A program made the translations under genes and the position numbers. Positions 18,802 through 29,700 of a stretch of DNA of 64,000 bases are shown here, in pieces. This stretch comes from Emiliania huxleyi CCMP1516 (taxonomy: Eukaryota > Haptophyta > Isochrysidales > Noelaerhabdaceae). The stretch is from assembly GCF_000372725.1 (NCBI RefSeq), contig NW_005194698.1:125800-189799 (forward strand). The letters are read 5' to 3'. Each line of letters begins with the position of its first letter. Within the stretch, counting starts at the first letter, position 1. The notes beneath the pieces are model-generated. The model saw nothing but the letters and a program-made list of their open reading frames with translations. It had not been told where the DNA came from and ran no database searches.

Positions 18802-21063
18802 ATGGAGCCGCCAGTTGCTCCGGACGAAGCGTGTCCTCCGGACCTGAATCGAGCAAAGCCGCCGCTCAAGGACCGACTGCCCCTTGCCTGGCTTGTCCTC
18901 CTTCTCGCTGGGCTGCTCGGCTGTGTCAGCGTCGTCGCCGGCGTCTGCGGATCGGGCAAGTGCCGTCGCAGCGACCACCCCCCGCCCCCACCGCCGCACC
19001 TCGTCATCGCAACCTCCAGCCGCACCGGAGACGTGCTCTTTGCAACTACCTCGACCTTTTACTCGAGCATCGAAAGCCCAGAGGTCTTCAATGACTGGCA
19101 CCCGAGATTCAGTGAGGACCTGCGGCGGCTGATCCAGCAGCAAACCGAGGTGGCACCCGAGGGCGTCGTAACACGGGTGGCGCAGGCATCGGTCAGGGTG
19201 GAGAGTGACATCCTACTGACCTCGCTCGAGGACTGCGAGCAGGTCAGCGAATGGCTCGGCAGGCTTAAGGCCCAGGATATGACACGCCTTCTGTCATTGC
19301 CGGTGTCGAGGAAAGAATCCATCGATCCCTATTACGCCTGCCGACGGACCGCGTGGCCGCCACCCCCGTCTGCTCCGCCGTCGCCCAACCAACCACCTTC
19401 GCCGACGCCGCCACCCTCCTCGCCGCCGTCGCCGCCAGCGCCGCCCGGCTCTCCACCGTCACCGCCGTCGCCCCCCCATCCTCCAGAGCATCCGCCTGGT
19501 CCACCCGTCGCGCCGCCTCCCTCGTCGCCACCCCCTTTACTTCCGCCCCCTTCCTGTATGGAGCAGCTTCAGTCTAATCTCAGTGCCTATGACAGGGCAC
19601 ACATGGTCGAAAGTGCGGCCAGGGCCGCCGAAGAGGCGTATGAAGCAGCCGGGGACAAAGACAAGGCGGAGATGGCAAGGAACATCGCGATAGAGGCTAA
19701 AAATTTGGCCGATCAGGTACAGAAGCCGAACAACAAGGCGGAAATAGCAAGGGCGACCATTAAGATTGCGACCGAGATCGCGCCAATCGTTTCAAACTTC
19801 CTGGTACCCGGGAGTGGAGAGCTCGTAAAAGCATTCGGCTCGGTCCTTGGCATTCTCTTTGAAGACCGTTCCACAACTCCCCAGCTCACAAGGGAAGACG
19901 TGGAGGCTGCCGTGCTTAGTGCTCTTTCCAGCTTCAACATAGATCAGGAGAAGTTCAAGTTTCGGTCCATCGCCGAGGTGCTCAACATAAAAATGATGGC
20001 CTACAACTACCACCGAGAGATTGCGCTGACGCCAGAGCTATTTGGCGAAGGCTGGGGTTCGGTATTCGCGCTGGACCGCACTGAGTTGTCCGGCTATGGC
20101 ACTCAGGTTGAATCGGCCTGGCTGAGCATGGTTGGTGGAACGGGGTCATTCCTCTACACCACTTTTAAGCCGTTGAAGATGTTCGACGAGAAGTGCTACG
20201 ATACCTGCAACCCCGACAGAAGTAACGGAGGGTTCGCCATTGCTGATTCTTGCAAAGTCGACGCGGGCTTGAAAAGCAAGTTTGAACAGTTTTACGCGGC
20301 CGTGGTTGAATATCAGTATGTGACCGTACAGATGTCGATGCTCAACTCTGTCATCCAAGCCAACGCCCACTATCTCCAGCAGTGTGCGCCGTCTGCTTAC
20401 GAGACGTACGAGTTCGCACTTGCCTCCTACTTTTTTGAGGTTGCTCCAGCAGTGTCCCGAGGAAGAAAAGTTGAAAGCACCCTCAGCCGACTCAAAGGGT
20501 GTTACGCATTGACGGTGCCTGACGGGGGACCCGCGAATGCCAAGTGGGGCGATCGTACAGGGTGGTGGCCTTGGGAGCAGCACTGCAGCAACTCAGGGTC
20601 ACATCCCGCGGATATGGTTTGCAACTATGCGTACGCCAACGGAAAGTGCAGTGGTGCAGTGGGTAATCCCTGCGGGGATAACACGGTCAACGTCGATCCG
20701 AGTGGTACGTATTCACACAATGATGCCGCGGAACGCCTAGCAGAAGGCTGCAGGAAAAACGAGCCCATGTTCGGCGTCGGCCACATTTGTTCAAAGGATA
20801 AAGACTACAATCTTGGACAAGATCAATGTGCGAATCCAGCTCCACCTTCTGAATTCTCTCCCAAGATGGATTGCGGCAAGGACAACCTTAAGTTGGCATT
20901 CCCATCCGGTCTGTGTTTTTCCCCAACATCCTACCTTCTATACAACACCTGCGCCAGCCAAAACTACTGCGTCATTCCGAATGCAAAGGTGGCGAATGGC
21001 AACCGTGCCAACGAACTCAAGCAATGCATCAAAATCTTTACCGAAGCGACGCAATGGCTGTAG
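18802..21063 (+). CDS. Proline-rich (pherophorin-like) membrane-anchored protein, intronless
   Basis: A single exon encodes 753 residues. A hydrophobic segment near residues 32-50 (WLVLLLAGLLGCVSVVAGV) follows a charged N-terminus, fitting a signal anchor. Residues about 60-185 form a small domain. A linker of about 65 residues is almost pure Pro/Ser (SPPSPPAPPGSPPSPP). Next come a helix-rich part (AARAAEEAYEAAGDKDKAEM, LVKAFGSVLGILF, YQYVTVQMSMLNSVIQ) and a C-terminal Cys-rich, disulfide-like region (YDTCNPD, GHICSKD, CASQNYCVIP). The architecture resembles algal extracellular-matrix proteins. The helical domain is not identified. GC content is lower than in flanking genes. Probable cell-surface role, inferred. 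Confidence 0.6.
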   Translation: MEPPVAPDEACPPDLNRAKPPLKDRLPLAWLVLLLAGLLGCVSVVAGVCGSGKCRRSDHPPPPPPHLVIATSSRTGDVLFATTSTFYSSIESPEVFNDWHPRFSEDLRRLIQQQTEVAPEGVVTRVAQASVRVESDILLTSLEDCEQVSEWLGRLKAQDMTRLLSLPVSRKESIDPYYACRRTAWPPPPSAPPSPNQPPSPTPPPSSPPSPPAPPGSPPSPPSPPHPPEHPPGPPVAPPPSSPPPLLPPPSCMEQLQSNLSAYDRAHMVESAARAAEEAYEAAGDKDKAEMARNIAIEAKNLADQVQKPNNKAEIARATIKIATEIAPIVSNFLVPGSGELVKAFGSVLGILFEDRSTTPQLTREDVEAAVLSALSSFNIDQEKFKFRSIAEVLNIKMMAYNYHREIALTPELFGEGWGSVFALDRTELSGYGTQVESAWLSMVGGTGSFLYTTFKPLKMFDEKCYDTCNPDRSNGGFAIADSCKVDAGLKSKFEQFYAAVVEYQYVTVQMSMLNSVIQANAHYLQQCAPSAYETYEFALASYFFEVAPAVSRGRKVESTLSRLKGCYALTVPDGGPANAKWGDRTGWWPWEQHCSNSGSHPADMVCNYAYANGKCSGAVGNPCGDNTVNVDPSGTYSHNDAAERLAEGCRKNEPMFGVGHICSKDKDYNLGQDQCANPAPPSEFSPKMDCGKDNLKLAFPSGLCFSPTSYLLYNTCASQNYCVIPNAKVANGNRANELKQCIKIFTEATQWL

Positions 21064-21430
21064 AGTCAGCCCGAACATCCGCGAAGTTGGCCATCGCGAC
21101 TTCGCGAGCGTCCTCGCGATCGGGAGTGAGCGGCGATAGAGCTATACAGATTGTGGCACGGCATCTTTCTGCCACGAGAGTAGCCACTCCCATAAGGAGG
21201 AGAGTCGTGTGCCGTCTTTCTTCAACTCTCGCTTCACCTTCAGTCCGAGAAAAAAGAAAAGAGCGTCATCGATGTCGCGGAAACGACCGTCGGTCGTGGG
21301 GTGTTGGGAGTTGGTTGCTTTCCCCAGGATTAGTCTTCTCTCAACCGCGGGCGGACGAACCTAGCTCCTAGGGTGGATGAGGTGGGGGAAAGGAAGACGC
21401 ACGTTGCCAGGAGGGCCGCTGCGCCCCATC
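21064..21430. other. Intergenic, no gene seen
   Basis: No supported feature between the proline-rich gene and the broken gene at 21430. Confidence 0.35.
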
Positions 21431-22055
21431 GCGTACATCAAGAGAGAGAGAGTACATCAAGCAGCTCGAGGACCTCCAGATCGCCAACAATGGGGAGCGC
21501 AGCTTCGAGCGGCGGCGTATTGCTGACTTGGAGGCGCAGATGCTGGCCGGAGATGTCTCGCAGCTGAGCCTGGAGGAAGCCCAAACTCTCGAAGAGCAGC
21601 GCAACAAGGCGCGACCAGCTCATCTTCCTGCGCAACGTCAACCTGTCTGACGGGGCCGAGGCCGACATGCACGCAACCCTCTTCACAGACACGATGCCTG
21701 AGGAGTTCGACGAGGACGAGCTCTACTGCCACAAGACCCTCTCCCCTGGCACCTTTGCCGACCACGACGACTTGGTGACGCGCTGCTCCCTCTTCTGGTG
21801 GGAGGTTATCGCGTGCCAGTGCAAGGCCAAGGGCGATCCGCAGGCTTCCACCTCGTCTGCTGCCTCGACCTCGTCCTCCTCGCCGGCACCGAACGTGTCT
21901 CCAACCGAGCCGGTGGCCGACATCTGCACTACGCCGGGCTGTACGCTCGGAGAAGAAGAACCCGGCGGAGCAGGTCTGCTTCTACTGCAAGCAGGGGCGC
22001 ACCGGCCACATCGACGAGGCCATGGCGGGGTCCAGCAGCTCGCTTTGAGCCTTTC
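21430..22055 (+). pseudogene. Broken or multi-exon gene of unknown family
   Basis: Protein-like sequence runs across three frames: REYIKQLEDLQIANNGERSF and IADLEAQMLAGDVSQLSLEE (coiled coil), then DQLIFLRNVNLSDGAEADMH and FDEDELYCHKTLSPGTFADH, then a Ser/Ala-rich linker, and finally EQVCFYCKQGRTGHIDEAMA ending at a stop near 22048. Frame changes lie near 21612 and 21950, with no convincing introns between them. It may be a decayed gene or contain sequencing indels. The C-terminal C-x-x-C-x(5)-H segment resembles a small zinc knuckle. I cannot assign a family. Confidence 0.4.
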
Positions 22056-22336
22056 CTCTTCAACGAATGCAACTTCACGCTCCATCTCCATCCACGGTGG
22101 ACCCTTTGCGGAGACTCGGTCGTGTGACCGTGTGTGTGACGCACCTTGGATTTAAAAACGGTGCACGGCCACTGCGCGTGTTTATCTTCTGTTACACGGC
22201 TCGAGATTTGGCTCTTGTTTTGCCTTTGCGGCGTGTTGGCTGTTACGACTTACACCTTTCCATTTGACCCGCGGGCGTCGCCGTCGGACAGACTCCACTT
22301 CGTATAGTAAAAAACGTAAAGTGCCCGCCGTTCTCC

Positions 22337-23185
22337 ATGGCGCGCGTAGCTATGACAGGGACCGCGGCCGCGGACCCGGCGGCGGACGGGGCTGGCGCGC
22401 AAGCGCCGGCCACCGTCGTGCCGCCGGGGATGCGCAGCGGACGCTGGAATAGCTCCGATCGCGCGCAACTGGAGGACGCGGTGAGTGTCGCAAGGCTGTT
22501 CGGTGCGTCTTGTGTCAGGGTGATAAGGCCTGGCTACGCGACCATCGAGGTCGACCTGAAGCACGAGAAGGCCGCGGGCGACCGCGAGTCGGTGCAGGCG
22601 GCGGAGCGCTCGTACATCGAGCGCACCGCGCCGAAGAAGAAGGAGCCCACCAAGGAGCAGCTCGCGGCTCGAGCCGCGGCACGCAAGGCCAAGAAGGACC
22701 GGCAGAAGGCGCGCCGGGCGACGGAGGCTGGCGAGCGCGCCGCGAGCGAGGCCGAGCGCGCGGAGGCCCCGCGGGCGCAGCTGCGCGAGAACATCCAGTA
22801 CGTGATGGCCGGGCTGCGGTCTGCAGCTGCGCAGGCGCGCAGCCAGGCCGGGTCCAAAATGGGGGTCGAATACTCGCTGCCCCCGGAGAGGGACGACGGG
22901 TATCGACGCGGCCCCAGCAAGGTGTACGCCACAGTTCCCCAGGGGACCGTGGCGACGACCGTCGCCTCGGACTGGCTCGCGAACGAGCTGGCCGAGCACG
23001 GAGAGATCGATGCGGCATACCGCGACCGCATAGTCATGCACCTGATGACGGCCGCCGGCGCCTCGGCGCCGGCCGACGCCGTGTTCAGGTTCACGGCTGG
23101 CGACGCGATGCAGACCGAGGACGACGACGAGGACGCTGACCGCTCCGAGGATTATTCCGACGACGGGAGGGCGTCCGACTTGTAG
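22337..23185 (+). CDS. Hypothetical 282-residue protein with charged coiled coil
   Basis: A single open frame from the ATG at 22337 to a stop at 23185. Residues about 85-155 are Lys/Arg/Glu/Ala-rich and helical (KKKEPTKEQLAARAAARKAK). The middle carries RENIQYVMAGLRSAAAQARS. The C-terminus is very acidic (EDDDEDADRSEDYSDD). No enzymatic motif is visible. The layout (basic helix, folded middle, acid tail) is seen in chromatin- or RNA-associated proteins and in some retroelement gag proteins, but neither is shown here. Confidence 0.4.
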   Translation: MARVAMTGTAAADPAADGAGAQAPATVVPPGMRSGRWNSSDRAQLEDAVSVARLFGASCVRVIRPGYATIEVDLKHEKAAGDRESVQAAERSYIERTAPKKKEPTKEQLAARAAARKAKKDRQKARRATEAGERAASEAERAEAPRAQLRENIQYVMAGLRSAAAQARSQAGSKMGVEYSLPPERDDGYRRGPSKVYATVPQGTVATTVASDWLANELAEHGEIDAAYRDRIVMHLMTAAGASAPADAVFRFTAGDAMQTEDDDEDADRSEDYSDDGRASDL

Positions 23186-23780
23186 CTGGCCTCACCCATA
23201 TCTTACCCTCTGCCCCCCCCTCCTGCTACCCCCCAGGCTAGATGGTCACAGATAGCCCCACACAGCCCCTTACCCCTTCACCCTCGCCTCGCTGCTTGGT
23301 GTTTCTGAACACGTAGACGACCACGCTGTGGGGGTTGTGTTATAGGAGTAGGAGTGGGGTGCAGGTTGAGCTCACCCACGGCACCGGGCCGGTGCTTGCA
23401 CTTTGAATGCCGTGGGGCTCCTGCCCGTGTCCCGGGCGTGGAGATGCGAGGGTCGCCCCCCCTTGCCCCACCACTTTGTGTGTGTGGAGACGTTTACCTT
23501 ACCTTACCTTAGTAAAAAACCGCACCGCCACCGGCCACCAGCCACGCTCTCTACGCCTGCCTGGATCATGTATTAGGATGCATCATGTTCATGTGTGTTA
23601 TGTGATGCTGCATCATGCATGGGATTCCATGTGACACCGCCGTGCCGAAAGCCAGCCACCGACCCCGTCTCCCTCCCCTCCCCGGCCCCCTCCCCCTCCC
23701 CTCCGTCTCCCGCCAGAGTGCCTCTCGGCGCCGGCCGCTCCGCCCCCCTCTCCCGCCGGGGCGCCGCCGCTCTGCCAGCC
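23186..23780. other. 3' flank of the NRPS-like gene; no gene seen
   Basis: Includes a short TTACCTTACCTTACCTTAG repeat near 23492-23511 and a TGCATCATG/ATGCATCATG palindromic stretch near 23578-23620. No coding feature supported. Confidence 0.35.
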
Positions 23781-26700
23781 TCACGCGGGCGCGTCCCGCG
23801 GCTCAACGAGGACCTCGTTGACCTATGCGGACGTGCCAAGGACGTGTGGGTGGGACGTGTCACGCCTTCGCGGCTCGACGACCTCCTCCCGGGGGCGGAC
23901 CGCGACGTGCGGCGGCTGCGACAGGGCCCACACGACGGTGTCTGCGACGTCGAGCGGGTCGAGCCAGACGTTGCGGTCCTTGGACGGCTGCGCGTAGATG
24001 CCGCGCGCCTAAGGGGCAGACCGGTGTGCGTCGCGCGAGGAGAGACGGGCACGGTGAGGAGTACAAGGGGAGGGCGGGTGCGGCGTAGAGAGGAGCGACA
24101 AGCGCGGTGCATCGCGGGAGCAGAGACGCGGGGCCGCTGCGCGTAGCGAGCGCGCGCCTCCTCGTCGGTCGTGCAAGCGGGGAGCTCGGAGCGGCAGTCG
24201 CCCGGCTGCACGGTCGTCACCTTGACGCCCGTACCGACGCACTCGGCGCGCAAGCCCTGCGAGACCGCCTCGTTGAAGAACTTTGTGCCGCTGTAGACGG
24301 AGAGGCCGGGGAAGGCCTTGCGGCCCGCGTCCGAGGTGATTGTGAGGATGTGGCCTCTGCCGCGCGAGAGCATGCCGGGCAGCACCGCCCCGACGGCGTT
24401 GAGCATGCCCTTGCAGTTGACGTCGACCGCCTGCGCCCACTCGTCCTCGTGCAGGTTCTTCATCAGCGTGTAGTGCATCACGCCCGCGTTGGACACCAGC
24501 ACGCTCACAGGGCCGAGCGCACCCTCCGCCTCGCGCACGCACGCCTTGACGGACGCCCGGTCGGTCACGTCCGCAACCACGGCGAGGGTGGGCACGCCGT
24601 GCGCGCGGGACAGCTCCCCCGCCAGCGCCTCGATCCGCCCCTTCCGCCGTGCCGCCAGGCAGACCGCCGCACCCGCCGCAGCGAGCTGCCGCGCGATCGC
24701 CGCGCCGATCCCGCCCGAGGCCCCGGTGACGACGGCGACCTGGCCGGTGAAGCGGCGCGGCTCAGGCAAGCCCGAGATTACCCGAGATTACCCGAGATTC
24801 GACCTGGCCGGTGAGGCGGCGCGGCTCGGCGCCCCCGGCCGCGCCCCCGACCGCCGGCCGCGGGAAGACGCCAGCGTCGAGGAGGTGCCAGCAATACTCG
24901 CGCACGAGCGCGATGTCGAGAGGCGGGTAGGCGCCCGCGCCGCGACGGCTGCAGACGGCGCGCAAGGCGGCGCTCTCGAAGGAGGCGGTGGCGTCGTTGG
25001 CGGCGAGTGCCTGTCCACAGACACACGGCCGTGAAGGGGCGCAGGCGGGAACGGCTGCGCGCGGCGGCGGCGACACCTCCGGAGTGGCCAGTGGACTCAG
25101 CAGGTCCCACAGCGGGCGGAGGATGGCTTGCGCCGCCTCCGACGCGCCGCCGGCGGCAGCCTCGAGCCGCTCGCGGAAGGTTGCGTACGGCAGCGACTCG
25201 ACCGCGACGCCGCAGCTCCGCGCCGCGTCGAGCACGGCGTCCCAAGGCAGAGTCGCGTCGGAGTTGACCAAGTTGTACGCCTGGCCGACCGCGCCAGAGT
25301 CGCCCGAGAGGGCCACGACTGCGCGCGCCGCAAAGTCGACCGGCGTCAGCTCGCAGCTCCACCCGCCGACTCCGCCAGGCGCCGCGCCGAGCAGCGCGCA
25401 GCCAACCAGCATCAGAAAGTTGGAGTCGGAGCTGTTCCAGCCAGCGGCGGCGACCTTGTCCGAGAGAGAGCTCGGCCCGCCTCGCGACCGCTCGGCGGCG
25501 TCGAGCGCAGCCTTGACCTGCTCTGCGGCGTCGAAGCGGGGCGTGCGCCCGATCGACACGTTCTCGGCGTGGATGAGCTGGCGCGTGCCTGCAGGGGGGG
25601 GGGGGCGTGTCACGCGCGTGTCACGGGCGTGTCACGGGCGTGTCATCGGCGTGTCATCGGCGCGGAGGAGCGAACGCGCGCCTCGCGGTCGGATGGCGGC
25701 GCGCGGGTCGCACCCACCAAGGTTGCCTAAATGGCGCACACGCGGGGAGCGTGAAGGGCAGAGACGCAGAGACGCAGAGGTGTCTCAGCCGGCGATGGCT
25801 TGCCTGGCCGGACGATGGTCGTGGGCAGGCGGGTAATCTCGGGTAGTCTCGGGTAATCTCGGGTAATCTCGGGCTTGCCTGGCCGGACGATGGTCGTGGG
25901 CAGGCGGGTAATCTCGGGTAATCTCGGGTAGTCTCGGGTAGTCTCGGGTAATCTCGGGCTTGCCTGGCCGGACGATGGTCGTGGGCAAGCCTCGCTTGGC
26001 CGCCTAATTAATAATTAGTAGTTAATTAATAGTTCATTAGTTAGTTAATTAGCCCTCGCTTGGCCGCCTCGCGCACAAGCAGCTCCGCCACGCACTTGGA
26101 CTGCGCGTAGCCGGTCGTGAGAAGGGGCAGCTCGGCGTCCAAGTCGGCCTCGCCTTCTGCGTGCGGTCCGCGCGTGCCTGAGGGAGGGAGAGGGGGGGGC
26201 GGTGTGAAAGAGGACTCACACTCGGCCTCGCCCTCTCTTCCGCGCGCGGGCCGCGCGTCGCCTGGCCGAAAGACGGCGTCGGTCGAGACGTAGGTCACCG
26301 GCTTCACCTTGTGGTCCATCGCGAAGTGGAGCACGCGCGTGGTCGACACGACGTTGTCTCTGCGCAGGCCCGCGTACCTGCGGTTAGGGTTAGGGTTAGG
26401 GTTAGGGTTAGGGTTAGGACGTTGTCCCTGCGCAGGGCGCGCGTACCTGCGGCACACACTCCGACAGAGCCGCTCAGCCCAGAACCTCAGCCGAGCGAGA
26501 GACATCGCGCCCACTTCCCCACCACCGACACTGCTCACGGGTGACTAGCTAGGGCATCGCGCACGGGAAGACGAGGTTGACGCGCGCGGCGGCGTGGATG
26601 ACGCGGTCGACCACAGTGGCGAGGTACTGGTAGTGGTCGTTGGAGAGGCCCAGGCTCTTGAGAGCGGTGTCGCCCTCGATGCCCTCGATGCGCGCCGCCC

Positions 26701-29700
26701 ACCCGCCCTCGGACTCCCAGAGCCCGAACCGCTCCAGCGTGCCCATCACGCGCTCGAGCGCCTGTTCACAGTTGCAGGTGTGAAGGAGACGCTCTCACGG
26801 TGCCAGCGTGCCCCTCACGGCGTCGAAGCGCCGTCTCCGTCGCCGACGCGCGCACGAGGCAAAAGATGGTCTTCGGCCCTCTCTCCCCCGCCGCGAGCAG
26901 CTCGCGCAGCACGAAGGCGCCTAATTGATAATTAATAGCTCATTAATAGTTAATTAGCCGCGAGCAGCTCGCGCAGCACGAAGGCGCCGAGGAAGCCGGT
27001 CGCCCCGGTGAGCAAGACGCACTCGCCCGCGCAGCCGAGCTGCAGCGGCTCCTCCCGCGCCTTGCACCCCTCCTCCCGCCCCCCCTCCGCCCCGAGAGCC
27101 AGCAGCGACGAGTAGCTCCCCACGCGACTCGCCGACTGCGACGAGCAGCTGTCGACCCGCCTAATAATATTATTAATTATATATTATTAGTAGCTGTCGA
27201 CCCGCCTGCTCGCGAGAGAGAGAGAGTTGCGTGCCAGTCAGTGGAGAGGAGCCGAGAGGAGCCGAGAGGAGCCGAGAGGAGCCGAGAGGAGCCGAGAGGA
27301 GCCGAGAGGAGCCGAGAGGAGCCGAGAGGAGCCGAGAGGAGCCGAGAGGAGCCGAGCGGAGCCGAGAGGAGCCGAGCGGAGCCGAGAGGAGCCGAGAGGA
27401 GCCGAGAGGAGCCGAGAGGAGCCGAGAGGAGCCGAGCGGAGCCGAGAGGAGCCGAGAGGAGCCGAGAGGAGCCGAGCGGAGCCGAGAGGAGCCGAGCGGA
27501 GCCGAGAGGAGCCGAGCGGAGCCGAGAGGAGCCGAGAGGAGCCGAGAGGAGCCGAGAGGAGCCGAGAGGAGCCGAGAGGAGCCGAGAGGAGCCGAGAGGA
27601 GCCGAGAGGACTCGAGAGGACCCGAGAGTACCCGAGAGGACCCGAGAGGACCCGCCTGCTCGCGAGAGAGACGCCGTGCCAGTACGCGCGCAGAGCCGAG
27701 TCGAAGCCGACGGGCATGCCGCCCGCCAGGGCCGCAATCTCCTTCTCCACGACGGAGCGGGGGAGGGGCGTGTGCGGGGCCTTGTCCGCGCGGCTGGCTC
27801 CGTCAGCGTCGAGGTGCGCGGACAGCTCTCGGATGGTGGGGTGCTCGAAGAGGGAGGCGACGCGCACCGCCGGGTAGCCTCCCTGGTTGAGCGCGGCGAT
27901 CAGCCTCGTCGCGCGGAGGGAGTGCCTAATTAATGAAGTAATTAACTGTTAATTAACCATTACTTGTTAATTAGCCTCGTCGCGCGGAGGGAGTGCCCCC
28001 CCTGGTCGAAGAAGGACTCCTCGGGGTCGACCATCGCAGCGGGCAGCTCGAGGACCTCTGCCCACACCTTGGGTTAGGGTTAGGATAGGGTTAGGGTTAG
28101 GGTTAGGGTTAGGGTTTAGCTTGAGCACCTCTGCCCACACCTTGCCCACCGCAGCCTCGGTCGGCGTGCGCAGCTGCGGCCCCCGCGCACCGCCGCTGCT
28201 CTCGACGAAGCGGAGGAGCTCCGGCAGCGTCCTCGGCAGCGCCTTGTGGTCGAGCTTGCCCGAGACCTCGTTGGTCGGGAGCTCGTCCATCGGGACGATG
28301 AAGGACGGGACCTAATTAATTAATTAATTAATCAATAGATCTCGTTGGTCGGGAGCTCGTCCATCGGGACGATGAAGGACGGGACCTAATTAATTAATTA
28401 ATTAACTAATAGACCTCGTTGGTCGGGAGCTCGTCCATCGGGACGATGAAGGACGGGACCTAATTAATTAATTAATTAATAGATCTCGTTGGTCGGGAGC
28501 TCGTCCATCGGGACGATGAAGGACGGGACCATGTAGTGCGGCACGGCCGCGTGCAGCTCCGCGCGCGCCTGGCGCGGCGCCGCCTCGCCGGCGCTGCCCC
28601 CGTCTCGCTCTCTCTCGAAGACGACGAAGGCGGCGAGATGCTTGTCCGTCCCCTCCTCGCCCACCACGCGAACCACGCACGAGGTGACCCCCTGGCACTG
28701 CAGCAGCGCCGCCTCGACGGCGCGCAGCTCCACCGAGTAGCCGCGTATCTTCTGCATCGAGTCGTGCCGCCCCAAGATCTCAAGCGTCCCGTCCGGCCGC
28801 AGCCTGATTAATTAACTAGTTAACGATTAATTAACTATCAATGATCAAGATCTCAAGCGTCCCGTCCGGCCGCAGCCTGATTAATTAACTAGTTAACGAT
28901 TAATTAACTATCAATCAAGATCTCAAGCGTCCCGTCCGGCCGCAGCCTGATTAATTAACTGGTGAACGATTAATTAACTATCAATGAAGATCTCAAGCGT
29001 CCCGTCCGGCCGCAGCCTGCCCCAGTCGCCCGTGTCGTACAGCCGCGAGTAGAGGGCGGGCGAGGCCGCGTCCTGGCCGGGCGTCTGCGGCGCGGGCGTC
29101 GCCGAGAGGGAGGGAGGCCGCGGGAGGAACTTCTTGGCGGTGAGGTCGGGCCGCTGCAAGTACCCGCGCGCGAGGCAGGGACCGGAGACGAACACCTCGC
29201 CCGGCAAGCCGAGCGGGACGGGGCGGAGAGCCTTTGCGGCGTCCGCCCCTCGCTGCGCCTCGCCCGACTTCTCCGCCTGGTTCGCGTCCTCCAGGATGAG
29301 CACCTCGACCCCGTCCAACAGCGGGCCGGTCGAGCAGTACTTTCCTTCGGGCGGCGGCGTGGCGGCGAGGTCGACCATGGACACGTCGTGGCACTCGGAG
29401 ATGGAGTAGAGGTTGAGCAGCTTGAGGCCGGCGGGGGCGAGAGAGAGCACCCGCGCGCGCAGCTCCGCCGTCGCCACCTCGCCGCACAGCACGACCACGC
29501 GGAAGGCGGCAAAGGCGCGCCGCAGCTCGTCGCCAGAGGCGAGGGCGGGCGAGTCGAGCACAGCCTCGAGGAGGGAGGGCGTGAAGAGCATGCGGGTGAC
29601 GGCGTGCCGCTCCAGGAAGGAGGAGAGGGCGGGAGGGTCGTAGATGACCGAGTCCGGCACCACGACCAGCGTCGCCCCCTGCAGCAGCGGCCGCAGCATC

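Noticed and set aside
23573..24150. Extension of the SDR frame from 24150 to 23573 as coding
   Set aside because: The frame loses SDR character after DEEAR. Joining a GC-AG intron restores GIYAQPSKDRNVWLDPLDVA and the end NEVLVEPRDAPA at 23781.
27177..27933. Several long overlapping ORFs on both strands through the GAGAGGAGCC array
   Set aside because: The 10-bp unit has no stop in any frame, so open frames are automatic. The segment is bounded by intron-type exon copies.
28312..29016. CRISPR-like array (regular repeats and spacers)
   Set aside because: The repeated segment is coding exon sequence, spacers are nearly identical AT filler, and the context is a eukaryotic gene.
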